A stretch of 37,029 nucleotides of DNA, taken from positions 1-37,029 of the forward strand of contig NZ_JABRWH010000003.1 of assembly GCF_013248975.1 (NCBI RefSeq), written 5' to 3'. Below are positions 6,867-14,755 of the stretch, in pieces (position 1 is the stretch's first letter; each line of letters opens with the position of its first letter). The notes beneath the pieces were generated by a model. It had not been told where the DNA came from. It saw only the letters and a program-made list of their open reading frames with translations, and searched no databases. This DNA is from Neobacillus endophyticus (lineage in GTDB: Bacteria > Bacillota > Bacilli > Bacillales > Cytobacillaceae). The translations under genes were made by a program, and so were the position numbers.

Positions 6867-7211
6867 ATGAATACTTTTAACTGGTTTGGAATGGATTTAT
6901 CTTTCGCAATTGAAACTGTGGCTAATAAAAGATTGGAGGAACTCGAAACATCAGGTCAAATTCAAGAATTGCCTCATTGCAAAGAATATAGGGCTAAATT
7001 ATCTGAGTTTTATCAGGAGTTTAAGGAACAACTTACCGATGAACATAAAAAAATGTTGCTGGAGTTTGATGGATTAGCCAGTGATTGGTCTTCAGCATAT
7101 GGAGATAGCTTGTTTATGCAGGGCTTTTACGAAGGGATGAGCTTTTTACGGAAAATGGTTGAAAACGGGGTGCGTAAAGAATCTGATTCAGCAAAAGTAG
7201 CATCTTTTTAA
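6867..7211 (+). CDS. Hypothetical helical protein, 114 aa
   Basis: A 114-residue soluble helical protein. Its middle (YRAKLSEFYQEFKEQLTDEHKKMLLEFDGLASDWSS) and C-terminal GDSLFMQGFYEGMSFLRKM segment recall the DUF6809 type of small Firmicutes proteins. That resemblance is from memory and weak. ATG 6867 follows GGAGGCGG; a TTG at 6849 overlaps that site. First gene of a four-gene operon. Confidence 0.6.
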   Translation: MNTFNWFGMDLSFAIETVANKRLEELETSGQIQELPHCKEYRAKLSEFYQEFKEQLTDEHKKMLLEFDGLASDWSSAYGDSLFMQGFYEGMSFLRKMVENGVRKESDSAKVASF

Positions 7212-7227
7212 ATGAGGAGGGATTACG

Positions 7228-7326
7228 TTGGCTAACGATATTGAAAACTCTGATGAAAGGATAGTAATTGATATAGGCCAAATAATTCTTCTGGCGGAAG
7301 GGAACGTAGAAAATGAAAAAATCTGA
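7228..7326 (+). CDS. Hypothetical acidic peptide, 32 aa
   Basis: A TTG start with AGGAGG seven bases upstream. The 32-residue acidic product (NDIENSDERIVIDIGQIILL) overlaps the start of the next gene by 14 bp, the tight packing expected in an operon. Not recognised. Confidence 0.45.
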   Translation: MANDIENSDERIVIDIGQIILLAEGNVENEKI

Positions 7327-7558
7327 ATTAGTCGCGCGTTTTGCTTTTGGGAAAGCAGTTGGCGACTCCAGTACGATTGCAGAAATCTCAAATAGTAAAA
7401 CTAATGTCATCATCCACATTCGAGAAGAGGAAGAACACGTAGATGCAGGGAGCTATCTTTTTCTGGATCCACATGAAATTGATCTTTTCATTGCAACGTT
7501 AAGTGTTTTTAAATATAAAATTTTAAACCCAAGAAGGAGCGAAGATGATGATGAGTAA
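7313..7558 (+). CDS. Hypothetical protein, 81 aa
   Basis: An 81-residue product with alternating hydrophobic strands (TNVIIHIREEEEHVDAGSYLFL, then HEIDLFIATLSVFKYKIL) and an acidic tail. GGAAGGGAACG lies upstream of ATG 7313. It overlaps its neighbours on both sides (7228-7326 and 7545-7820). No family recognised. Confidence 0.55.
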   Translation: MKKSELVARFAFGKAVGDSSTIAEISNSKTNVIIHIREEEEHVDAGSYLFLDPHEIDLFIATLSVFKYKILNPRRSEDDDE

Positions 7559-7820
7559 TGCAATAGACATGTTTGACCAAGTTAAAAATGTTGAATTTAT
7601 GGTGATCACATACAATGAGGAGATCCAAGCTGAAATACCATCATTTAAGCTTAAAGAACCTTCTACTGAAGAATGGAATAAAAAGGCTCGAATTCAAAAC
7701 ACAAAAATGTTCATTCAAATTAATAAAAAAATGCCACAAACCTATCAAGAGGTACTAGCTTGGATATACGATGAACATAAAGAAAGCCACAGTGATTGCG
7801 GCACCGTGACTTTCTCATAG
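7545..7820 (+). CDS. Hypothetical protein, 91 aa
   Basis: Starts within the previous gene at a run of three ATG codons (7545, 7548, 7551) after AAGGAG; 7548 has the best spacing. The 91-residue product has an N-terminal strand pair (VEFMVITYNEEIQAEIPSFKL) and a helical C-terminal half. Not recognised. Last gene of the operon. Confidence 0.55.
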   Translation: MMMSNAIDMFDQVKNVEFMVITYNEEIQAEIPSFKLKEPSTEEWNKKARIQNTKMFIQINKKMPQTYQEVLAWIYDEHKESHSDCGTVTFS

Positions 7821-7918
7821 GGTTGGGTTTGTCTAGAACTTAATACAATAGGATTATAACATAGGAGCAGCTCTTCATCAAAAGGAGCTTTTAACAAGAC
7901 TAAACAAAACCAATGCAA

Positions 7919-7951
7919 AGAAGGGCGAGATTATAATTCAAGCCCTTTTTA
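7919..7951 (+). terminator. Intrinsic terminator
   Basis: AAGGGC (7921-7926) and GCCCTT (7942-7947) followed by TTT close the 6867-7820 operon. Confidence 0.65.
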
Positions 7952-8170
7952 GCTTTATCAAATTATTTATTATTAAGCGCAGTTCCAGAGTAGTTCAGAT
8001 GAGAGACAAACCCTAAGTATTTATCATAAAGAGTTTTAATTATATATTGTTACAAAATAAAGAAGGGAATTATCAGAAATACAATGAAAACATGCTAAGG
8101 AATATGATTAATGATTTAAAAAAGGATATGTCACTTTATTCCGAAATTTGATAGAATAAAAGACAAATAA

Positions 8171-8207
8171 AAAACTCCCTCTAGTTTGGCGACCGGCGGG
8201 AGTTTCT
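8171..8207. terminator. Hairpin, probable terminator
   Basis: AAAACTCCC (8171-8179) pairs with GGGAGTTT (8198-8205). The T run is short, so strength is uncertain. Confidence 0.5.
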
Positions 8208-8257
8208 TAGGACAGGGATTCGTACACCCTTTTGAAAGGGACAATTTATGCCCTTTT

Positions 8258-8282
8258 ATTAATATATTTAATATTAATATAG
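8258..8282. repeat. AAYRTT hexamer array C (upstream of rep)
   Basis: AATATT at 8270 followed directly by AATATA at 8276, with a near-palindromic AATATATTT before it. It lies 45-70 bp upstream of the replication gene start, between the CGTACACC/GGTGTACG inverted pair. Confidence 0.45.
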
Positions 8283-8326
8283 CATAGGTGTACGTTCTTT
8301 TTCCAGTGGGGAAAGGATGTTTTTGT

Positions 8327-9616
8327 ATGAAAAATTTTACAAGCAGTGCTTTGAACCTTGAAGAAGCGCGGTATCATGCTTGGTTTCATCACAATGATTC
8401 GGATGGTTGGATTACTGTTGCAAAGAAAACTGAGAACGGCAAATTCCAGCAGAGACATTACAAACCGGAGGAATTGGCTGAGAGCCTTACAAATTGGCTC
8501 GGAGAAGACGTTTATTTTAGCCAGAATACATTTTACAAACCTCAACGACAAATTGAAAATCTGAGGCAATTAAAGGCCTTATACGTGGATCTTGATTTTT
8601 ATCTATTCAATTATGATCCATCTTGGGTTTTAGGAAAACTAGAATACGAGTTTTTCGGACAAGCAGTCCCGGATCCCAATATAATTGTTTTTAGCGGTCA
8701 GGGAATCGTTCTTATTTGGCTGTTGGATCCTGTACCTTACAAAGCTTTGCCTTTATGGCAGGCAATTCAGGATTATTTTCTAAACCAATTAAAAGACTTG
8801 GGCGGAGATTCTAAGGCAGCAGATGCAGCTCGTATTTTCCGATTGGCAGGCACGATCAATTCGAAAAATGGTGCTGAAGTTCACGCTCAATATCGTCACG
8901 ATTACCGATATGAATTAAGGCAGCTACAACGTGATTATTTGCCGGAGCTTGAGGAGAAAAAACAGAAAACAAAAGGACGTAAAGCTAAAGTAGTTCGTGT
9001 ACATGCGGTTCGTTCTTTGCATCATGCTAGAATCCTAGATTTAACTAAATTGGTGGAGCTTCGTGAATATGATGTAAACGGCTATCGCGAATTAATTTGC
9101 TTTTTATATCGTTACTGGCTGTGTTGCTTGCTCGATGATCCAGCTGAGGCATTAATCAGTACACTTGAACTTAACTCTCAATTTAAGAATCCGTTGAGAA
9201 AAAGAGAAGTAGAGAAAGCCACGAAATCAGCTGAAAAAGCATGGTCTGCCAGATCCGATAAACAAGCAAATGAAATAGCCATTCAAAAAGGATATCCCGG
9301 TGCCGGGTACAATATCAGCAACACCAAGCTTATAAACTGGCTGGATATTACCGAAGAAGAACAGACGCATTTAAAGACGATTATTGACGGTTCAGAGAAA
9401 AGAAGACGTAAGACTATAGCCAACCGTGAAAAACGCCGTAGTGAGGGTGTACAGAAGCGTGAAGACTATATTAAGCAACATAAAGGGAAAACAGAACAAA
9501 AATTAATGGAGTTACAGCAGATATTGAAGGATAATCCAAAGGCGAAGAAAACAGAATTGGCCAAGTTATTAGGGGTATCAAGGGTGCATTTATATCGATT
9601 ATTGGACCAGCTTTAA
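8327..9616 (+). CDS. Plasmid replication protein with primase (AEP)-like domain
   Basis: A 429-residue replication protein. The N-terminal half carries the archaeo-eukaryotic primase-type motifs in order: metal-binding YVDLDFY (Asp88, Asp90), the SGQGIVLIWLL strand, and DAARIFRLAGTINSKN. A basic linker follows (KKQKTKGRKAKVVRVH), then a helical region and a C-terminal HTH (KKTELAKLLGVSRVHLYRLL) suited to origin recognition. ATG 8327 has AAAGGATG upstream; an in-frame start at 8288 lacks one. Proteins of this design initiate replication in several Gram-positive plasmids. Being next to parAB-like genes and a hairpin-rich segment, it is the likely initiator of this plasmid. Confidence 0.8.
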   Translation: MKNFTSSALNLEEARYHAWFHHNDSDGWITVAKKTENGKFQQRHYKPEELAESLTNWLGEDVYFSQNTFYKPQRQIENLRQLKALYVDLDFYLFNYDPSWVLGKLEYEFFGQAVPDPNIIVFSGQGIVLIWLLDPVPYKALPLWQAIQDYFLNQLKDLGGDSKAADAARIFRLAGTINSKNGAEVHAQYRHDYRYELRQLQRDYLPELEEKKQKTKGRKAKVVRVHAVRSLHHARILDLTKLVELREYDVNGYRELICFLYRYWLCCLLDDPAEALISTLELNSQFKNPLRKREVEKATKSAEKAWSARSDKQANEIAIQKGYPGAGYNISNTKLINWLDITEEEQTHLKTIIDGSEKRRRKTIANREKRRSEGVQKREDYIKQHKGKTEQKLMELQQILKDNPKAKKTELAKLLGVSRVHLYRLLDQL

Positions 9617-9835
9617 AAGTGTAACATTGTGTGTACACTTATATTAGAGGGGACGTAGTCCCTGCTTGCTGCTGTGGATATGTGCATAACTTTCTTTAGC
9701 ATTTTCCCCCGTAAATTTTTACTGGGGGTTATTGTTTTAGGAGGACATAGCCCATAGCGGGTAGCGCTCAGGCAACCGATAGGGCGGCAGGCTATTTTCG
9801 AGCTATGGGTTCATCTCCCCCTTTTTTATCCAACA
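9617..9835. other. Hairpin-rich region downstream of rep, candidate origin or RNA
   Basis: Four stem-loops in about 200 bp: AAGTGTA/TACACTT (9617-9640), GGGAC/GTCCC (9650-9662), CCCCCGTAAA/TTTAC-GGGGG (9706-9728) and a 10-bp outer stem AGCCCATAGC/GCTATGGGTT (9749-9758 with 9802-9811). The last encloses TAGC/GCTA and CCG/CGG stems. The local GC content is higher than its surroundings. It may be the replication origin, a terminator cluster, or a structured RNA covering 9740-9830. No ORF is present. Confidence 0.45.
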
Positions 9836-9850
9836 TTGGGAGGACTTTTT

Positions 9851-10135
9851 ATGTGGTCAAGGATCAAAGGGATTTATAATTACTTTTTTAGGGTCTTTTT
9901 AGCATTATCGATAATTTTATATATGATTTTAGTATTTTTTACGTTAGCCAGTAAGGAACTTTCTCAAAATACTTACATCGTGACATTTATTTCTTTAGCT
10001 GCTGTGTTATTTTCGATGCCTGGCATTATTAATACGTTTGTAGAGGAATACAATCCTAAAAAGACGGTATACAAGCTTTCTTGTAAATGTCCTAACTGTA
10101 AGCATTTAATTCAAATGGATATGAAAGAAGAATGA
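9851..10135 (+). CDS. Small membrane protein with Cys-rich tail, 94 aa
   Basis: Two membrane helices (about 13-35 FRVFLALSIILYMILVFFTL and 43-63 TYIVTFISLAAVLFSMPGII) are followed by a cytosolic tail with CKCPNC, three cysteines of a possible zinc knuckle. GGGAGGA six bases before ATG 9851 sets the start; the TTG at 9836 overlaps it. No family recognised. Confidence 0.6.
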   Translation: MWSRIKGIYNYFFRVFLALSIILYMILVFFTLASKELSQNTYIVTFISLAAVLFSMPGIINTFVEEYNPKKTVYKLSCKCPNCKHLIQMDMKEE

Positions 10136-10205
10136 TTTTCACTAATGTTAGGAGGCTAGTCAAAAATAGGGCTAGTCTCTTATTTTTAAAAAGAATTCAA
10201 TTATT

Positions 10206-10255
10206 ATTGTTAATGTTATCGTATTTATCGATATCAATATTAATATTAATGTGAT
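10206..10255. repeat. AAYRTT hexamer array D
   Basis: AATGTT (10212), AATATT (10236) and AATATT (10242), followed by AATGTG, all in one 6-bp register. It is located 65-105 bp upstream of the gene at 10319. Confidence 0.55.
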
Positions 10256-10318
10256 ACTTTAACGATAGATAGTAAGGGGAGAAGGGTTACTCTGTGACCA
10301 CTAAGGGAGGTAAATCCT

Positions 10319-10501
10319 TTGAAAGTAATTATAATCGAGGGGCCTCATACAGACGAATGTATTCGAAAATGTTATCAGTACATTGATCGTATGATTAAAA
10401 GAGAATTTCGAGAAGCTTTAGAGGCAGGAAAAACTGAAGAGGAATTCTGGAGAGAATACTTTAACCAAGGGGAAGGTACAGATTCAGAAAACAAGGGATG
10501 A
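10319..10501 (+). CDS. Hypothetical protein, 60 aa
   Basis: A TTG start with GGGAGG eight bases upstream. The 60-residue product begins with a beta strand (KVIIIEG) and continues as one charged helix with CIRKCYQYIDRMIKREF and EEFWREYF. Its stop overlaps the next start (ATGA). Not recognised. Confidence 0.5.
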   Translation: MKVIIIEGPHTDECIRKCYQYIDRMIKREFREALEAGKTEEEFWREYFNQGEGTDSENKG

Positions 10502-10629
10502 TTATCCAATTGTACTACCATGAAGATAAGTTTCTGGATTATAAAGGTTTTCCATTGATCCGATTAGGTCGTATAAAAAGAGTGAATCGCGAAGAGTTTT
10601 TTATTTGGTTAAATGAGCAAGTCCATTAA
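10498..10629 (+). CDS. Excisionase-like fragment, 43 aa
   Basis: ATG 10498 overlaps the TGA of the preceding gene. The 43-residue product ends with FPLIRLGRIKRVNREEFFIWL, the wing and last helix typical of excisionase/MerR-type HTH proteins, but the N-terminal recognition helices are missing. It is either a reduced domain working with the 60-residue neighbour or a relic. Confidence 0.5.
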   Translation: MIIQLYYHEDKFLDYKGFPLIRLGRIKRVNREEFFIWLNEQVH

Positions 10630-10648
10630 TTGTTAGTATTGTTCGAAA

Positions 10649-10690
10649 AAGCCTAAAAGGCTGCTATTAAGGTAGCCTTTTAGGCTTTAA
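10649..10690 (+). terminator. Strong intrinsic terminator
   Basis: AAGCCTAAAAGGCT (10649-10662) and AGCCTTTTAGGCTT (10674-10687) form a perfect 14-bp stem; A and T runs make it bidirectional. Confidence 0.9.
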
Positions 10691-11263
10691 GTATAGAGCG
10701 TGTTTGCACAAGTCATTTCAAATGAAGCAGAAGTATCCTTTGCCTACGCATCAGCACTAAATTTACAAAAAATTACTTTTTTTCGTAGAGATGCTAATAG
10801 AAAACTGTTATCGTGATGCTTTTGCTTTAGCAATAGTGTATGCCCGGAGAATGACATATACGACGCTAAAAGGTCCAGTTCGAGGGCTCCTGTAACTCGA
10901 ATCAAAATATCTGGATTTTTTATTTTCAGAGTAAGTCAACTCTTGGGGGGGAATATCAGGATACTTTATTTTTGATAATTCCTTCATAGAGGTAATGGTT
11001 GATAGATTCGTGCGGATTTTATAAGAAACGGGTACGAACCTAAAGCCTGTCTTATTCGTGATACATATAAATGCAGTACAGCGTTACAAAAGTACAAAAG
11101 GATAAATGGAATGGAGGGACAGCAGCGGAACAACTAATGAGCAGGAGGTCTTTTTATAGAAAAACTGATACGGAAAGGAAGGTATAGACGGACTGACTAT
11201 AAAGACGGTTACCTAATAAAAACAACATGAATCAAAACTATATAGAAAGGAGATAAAAATAAA
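10690..11263. other. Gene-poor region before the transporter
   Basis: About 570 bp without a convincing gene. A nested hairpin, TCCAG-TTCGAG with CTCGAA and CTGGA (10874-10915), is followed by TTTTTTATTTT and looks like a terminator. Several short frames carry good codons but no start with a ribosome binding site, which suggests decayed sequence. I see no transposase or terminal inverted repeats. Confidence 0.4.
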
Positions 11264-12631
11264 ATGTTTACCACAGCACTAACGATCTTTTCGTTTGTAA
11301 TGACGATCGTATTGATTATGTGGAGACCCAAGGGACTGGATGTATCCATTCCTTCTCTCGTCGGAGCAGCGTTAATGGTTATCGCTGGATCGGTTTCGTT
11401 GGCAGATTTGAAAGTGATCGGGTCGGATGTTGGTGGTGCGTCGGTGACGATCATGGCAACCATTGCGATGGCACTTGTTCTCGAAAGCTTCGGTGTATTT
11501 CAATTCGTAGCTGATTTTTTAGTTAGACTTGCAAAGAATTCAGGTGTTCGCTTATTTTGGTACATCAATTTAATGAGTTTGCTTATGACCTTAGTGTTTA
11601 ATAATGATGGTGCGATCATCATTGCAACACCAATACTGATCATTCTTCTTAGAAAGCTGGGACTTAAACCCCATCAGCAAATCCCGTATTTGTTAAGCGC
11701 TGCGCTCGTTGATACTGCAGCGAGTGCGCCCCTTGGTGTCAGTAATATTGTCAATTTAATCTCTATAAAAATCATCGGAATGAGCCTTGCAACCTACTCA
11801 GCAATGATTTTCGTACCTTCCTTGATAGGTGTTTGCGTCTTGGCAGTATTGAATTATGTGCTATTTCGAAAGAAACTAGTTACTGACCTGAAACAAAACC
11901 GTATGTCAAATAAACCGAAGCCACGTTGTCATCCTTTGGGACCCAATAATGAAATGGCTACTACAGATTTACAATTAGAAACTCCTTCGAAAAAGCAAAA
12001 AAGGTTTATGACGAATATCTTGCTATATGTTTTAGCCATTCGTGTAGCGCTGTTTGTTGGAGCTGACTTTGGAGTGTCTCCATCAGTTACTGCAGTCGTT
12101 GGAGCTGCCATACTCCTCATCTGGCGATGGATTAAGATGGGCACATCACCAATGGATATCTTACGAAAAACTCCGTGGCATGTACTTTTTTTTGCCTTTG
12201 GTATGTATGTTGTCGGAGCCGGGATTGCAAATGTTGGATTAAACTCATGGCTTGTGCATGTACTTCAACCGTTCATTGCTGGAGGATGGTTTAGCTCTAT
12301 CGCAGCCACTGCAACTGCCGTTAGCATCATGTCCGACATATTTAATAATCACCCTGCTTTGATGATCGGTACGTTAAATCTGACCTCTATGCATTTGAGT
12401 CCGATGGACCTTCATGTAGCGTACCTTGGTAATATCATCGGAAGTGACATTGGTTCACTGCTTACGCCTATTGGGCTCCTAGCGACTCTAATATGGATGT
12501 TCGTATTGAAACAGTATAAGGTGCACATTAGTTGGAGGCAGTATTTCCGTGTAACAAGCCTAGTCGTTCCACCAACTGTAATAGCAACGATAGTCTTATG
12601 TTACGGATGGATTCGCCTGATTTATGGCTAA
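11264..12631 (+). CDS. ArsB/NhaD-type membrane transporter
   Basis: A 455-residue polytopic membrane protein with about eleven helices. The N-terminal layout (WRPKGLDVSIPSLVGAALMVIAG) and the re-entrant motifs VFNNDGAIIIATPI and SDIFNNHPALMIG, each a helix broken by Asn/Asp residues, are characteristic of the ArsB/NhaD ion transporter superfamily. A hydrophilic cytosolic loop of about 40 residues (near 205-245) separates the two halves. Arsenite or another anion is the likely substrate, but no arsR or arsC gene is nearby, so a metalloid role is not confirmed. AAAGGAG precedes ATG 11264. Confidence 0.75.
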   Translation: MFTTALTIFSFVMTIVLIMWRPKGLDVSIPSLVGAALMVIAGSVSLADLKVIGSDVGGASVTIMATIAMALVLESFGVFQFVADFLVRLAKNSGVRLFWYINLMSLLMTLVFNNDGAIIIATPILIILLRKLGLKPHQQIPYLLSAALVDTAASAPLGVSNIVNLISIKIIGMSLATYSAMIFVPSLIGVCVLAVLNYVLFRKKLVTDLKQNRMSNKPKPRCHPLGPNNEMATTDLQLETPSKKQKRFMTNILLYVLAIRVALFVGADFGVSPSVTAVVGAAILLIWRWIKMGTSPMDILRKTPWHVLFFAFGMYVVGAGIANVGLNSWLVHVLQPFIAGGWFSSIAATATAVSIMSDIFNNHPALMIGTLNLTSMHLSPMDLHVAYLGNIIGSDIGSLLTPIGLLATLIWMFVLKQYKVHISWRQYFRVTSLVVPPTVIATIVLCYGWIRLIYG

Positions 12632-12690
12632 GGAGTTTTCTTGCCACTATGGAGGCATAGTAAGATAAGAGTTTAAAAAGGAGAATGGAG

Positions 12691-13365
12691 ATGTTGATCG
12701 ATTTTGTAAATTTAATTGAAAAAAATGTGGAGGTTGAGATTTCAGGGGGTATTTTCCATAAAGGTACTTTAATTGATTCCGGATTGGACATTGTGGTGAT
12801 TTACGTTGGAAAAACCAATTCATTCCTTTACATTCCATTTGTTCATATTCAAAGATTGAGAGAGTTACCGAAATGGGATGAAGATATGACTTACGACACT
12901 CCCTCAGAAAAGCCAATCGAAGCAGAGGCAATATCTTATCGAAAAATATTAATGAATGCTAAAGGTTTGTTCGTGAAGGTTTACATGTCAGACAATCAAT
13001 CCTTTCATGGTTATGTATCTAGCATTATGAATGATTACTTCGTTTTTTACTCTCCAGTCCACAAAACCATGTTTATCTCGATGAACCATGTCAAATGGAT
13101 GATTCCGTATCCACCAGATACAACACCGTATGCTTTAGAGAATGAGAAATTACAATTAACACCTCCTCCCACTTCGTTAGCTAGAAGCTTTGAAGAGCAA
13201 CTGAAAAGATTAGAAAATCAATTAGTGATTCTAGACGGTAGAGACAATCCTGAAAAAATAGGTTTACTCCAAAAGGTTTGTAATAACAAAGTGATTTTGG
13301 TTACAGCCGAGGGAGAAATAGTTTATAGGAATTTAGAGCATGTTAAATCGATCCAATTGCCTTAA
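12691..13365 (+). CDS. CotB-like spore coat protein with three SH3-like repeats
   Basis: A 224-residue protein built from three similar beta-rich modules: VEVEISGGIFHKGTLIDSG to YIPFVHIQRL, VKVYMSDNQSFHGYVSSI to MFISMNHVKWM, and EKIGLLQKVCNNKVILV to YRNLEHVKSIQL. The short motif at each module end (VHIQRL, NHVKWM, EHVKSI) matches the repeated unit of Bacillus CotB and related coat or DUF2642 proteins. ATG 12691 has AAGGAG at seven bases; ATG 12685 is too close. It starts 59 bases after the transporter. The coat role is inferred from the repeat. Confidence 0.6.
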   Translation: MLIDFVNLIEKNVEVEISGGIFHKGTLIDSGLDIVVIYVGKTNSFLYIPFVHIQRLRELPKWDEDMTYDTPSEKPIEAEAISYRKILMNAKGLFVKVYMSDNQSFHGYVSSIMNDYFVFYSPVHKTMFISMNHVKWMIPYPPDTTPYALENEKLQLTPPPTSLARSFEEQLKRLENQLVILDGRDNPEKIGLLQKVCNNKVILVTAEGEIVYRNLEHVKSIQLP

Positions 13366-13396
13366 CGGAAGGAGAATTCACATGATTAAACAAAAT

Positions 13397-13435
13397 AAAT
13401 AATCCACCCAGCATAGCCACGTGGATGGATTATTT
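13397..13435. terminator. Terminator hairpin
   Basis: AAATAATCCA (13397-13406) pairs with TGGATTATTT (13426-13435), with an inner CCAC/GTGG stem. It follows a ribosome binding site and a six-codon reading frame that I do not call as a gene. Confidence 0.65.
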
Positions 13436-13455
13436 ATATGATTCCAGAATGATAT

Positions 13456-13486
13456 GACCGTGACAGAGCAGGCACGGTCTTTTTTA
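13456..13486 (+). terminator. Intrinsic terminator
   Basis: GACCGTG (13456-13462) and CACGGTC (13473-13479) with a following TTTTTT. Confidence 0.85.
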
Positions 13487-13877
13487 GTGTACTACCTATA
13501 TTTAGCATATGTTTTTTTATCCATTTCGTTCAAGTCCAGCTAAATTTTACGCATGTACAATTTGGCTTTTTATGTTTGACAATAAGGTAGAAACTCCATC
13601 TTTGCGAGCATGAAGGAGGGGTTTTAACATCGACCAAGAATAATCTTGGTCGTCCATAGTATCTGTATAAATCACAAAATTATCCACCTTATGCACCAAG
13701 CTGCAAGCATCTGAGGAATGGTTTAAATATGGTTTGTGTACACCTAAAGGTATAGGTCGTCTTCTATAGCTAAGTTGATAAACAATGTTATCTTTAATAA
13801 AAATGTAATCATTATTATTAATGTTAATATTAATATTTATGTAAGTTTAACAACACGAACTTTGTAGAGGTGTATAA
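13487..13877. other. Intergenic region with hairpin and hexamer array
   Basis: No gene. A 9-bp perfect inverted repeat CGACCAAGA/TCTTGGTCG (13631-13652) with a 4-bp loop and no T run could be a protein-binding site or an RNA stem. The hexamer array E lies near the end. Confidence 0.45.
13820..13837. repeat. AAYRTT hexamer array E
   Basis: AATGTT, AATATT and AATATT in direct tandem, 40-58 bp upstream of the gene at 13878. Confidence 0.6.
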
Positions 13878-14120
13878 ATGAATAAAAAATATGATTGGAA
13901 AAAGGTTGAAGCATATTTTATGAATGCTGGATTTGAAAGCCGGCTTTCTTTAATGGAGATTGGATTGAAGTTTAATATCCCTTACCAGTCTGTAAGACGA
14001 TATGCAGCGGCTCATGATTGGCACAATAGACGTTATAGGGCATGGGTAAAGGAAAAGAATGGGGTAAGCTTTGAGGAGCATGTAAAAGCTTTGCGACAGC
14101 AAGTAATGAATAGAGGTTAA
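13878..14120 (+). CDS. Small HTH protein resembling terminase small subunit N-terminus
   Basis: An 80-residue protein. LMEIGLKFNIPYQSVRRYAAAHDWHNRRYRAW has the helix-turn-helix plus KW/RRxxW pattern of the N-terminal DNA-binding domain of phage terminase small subunits. The oligomerisation region is absent, so only the DNA-binding half is present. The ribosome binding site is weak (GTAGAGGTG). It lies directly upstream of the 14.1-14.7 kb repeat array, which makes the array a possible target. Confidence 0.6.
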   Translation: MNKKYDWKKVEAYFMNAGFESRLSLMEIGLKFNIPYQSVRRYAAAHDWHNRRYRAWVKEKNGVSFEEHVKALRQQVMNRG

Positions 14121-14122
14121 TT

Positions 14123-14665
14123 GCTACAAAGACAACATTTCTGACTCCCAAAAAAGGAGCAGTTTCTATTGCTACAAATGATGGCAATTGATGGCATAAA
14201 ATCCTTATATAGAAATGCTACAAACATTGGATAATGTTGGACAAAATTCTCTTTATAAAGAAACAAGACGCTACAAATAATGGTGAATGATGGTTATTAT
14301 CTATATGCTACAAACCTTAGTAAAACTTAGTATTTTGTGCTACATACAGTAAGATTCAGTAAGGTTTTTAAATGCTACAAGTGCTAACAAATGCTAAGGT
14401 TTTTCCTTTGTATAAATGCTACAAAACCTAACTTTTTTATATATAAGTAATGCTACAAAACTAGGTAAAACTTGATATTTGACGCTCTTTTGAATGGTAA
14501 CGTTTCTATTGTTCAGAATGTTGTACTACAAAAAAGTACGTCAAAAAAGTGTGCACACATTATGCAACGGTTGCATCCTTTTGCGTTGCATGGTTGCAGC
14601 CTTTTGAACCTAGCTAGTAAAACCTAGTATTCTTAGCAACAAAACCACAGAAAACTTCAGGTTTA
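14123..14665. repeat. GCTACA array with helical-turn motif duplications
   Basis: Nine GCTACA elements (usually GCTACAAA) start at 14123, 14171, 14217, 14270, 14307, 14339, 14374, 14418 and 14452. Within most units a short motif is repeated exactly 10 bp apart, and the motif differs from unit to unit: TGATGGCA (14179/14189), TTGGA (14227/14237), ATGGT (14280/14290), CTTAGTA (14316/14326), CAGTAAG (14347/14357), TGCTAA (14382/14392), with an imperfect CTAGGTA/CTTGATA (14461/14471). Related pairs continue without the header: CTAGTA (14614/14624) and CCACAG/CTTCAG (14645/14655). No long ORF is present. It could be a protein-binding array such as a packaging, partition or origin site. Confidence 0.7.
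14562..14606. repeat. Palindrome and direct repeats inside the array
   Basis: ATGCAAC-G-GTTGCAT (14562-14576) is a perfect palindrome, followed by a direct repeat of GGTTGCAnCCTTTTG 23 bp apart (14569 and 14592). The TGCAAC half-site also occurs in the repressor operators at 17.6 kb, in a different arrangement. Confidence 0.5.
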
Positions 14666-14755
14666 CAAAACGGAACAGCCCCTAAAAAATCCTAAAATTC
14701 ATTCGTAGTACATGCTGATTTTTTCCGAAACGAACACGGTAAGGAGTGTTACTAA

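Larger units (their letters stand above)
7821..8326. other. Intergenic region with terminators before rep
   Basis: No supported gene. It holds AGCTC/GAGCT (7869-7889) and AAGGGC/GCCCTT plus T run (7921-7949) after the preceding operon. AAAACTCCC/GGGAGTTT lies at 8171-8205. CGTACACC (8221-8228) and GGTGTACG (8287-8294) form an 8-bp inverted pair around CCCTTT/AAAGGG (8227-8240) and the hexamer array C. An open frame at about 8010-8151 lacks a start codon with a ribosome binding site. Confidence 0.5.

Noticed and set aside
8010..8151. Small ORF ending MINDLKKDMSLYSEI
   Set aside because: No start codon with a ribosome binding site; it is in a region between terminators.
10870..10930. tRNA-like segment with a TTCGA loop
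   Set aside because: Only a T-arm-like sequence is seen; no acceptor or anticodon stem. It fits a terminator hairpin.
10690..11263. Degenerate insertion sequence
   Set aside because: No transposase motif, terminal inverted repeats or target duplication could be found.
13383..13403. Six-codon ORF after a good ribosome binding site
   Set aside because: Too short to call a gene; could be a leader or a deletion scar before the terminator.
14123..14665. CRISPR-like array
   Set aside because: The repeated header is only 6-8 bp, spacing varies from 32 to 53 bp, the intervening sequence has internal duplications, and no cas gene is present.
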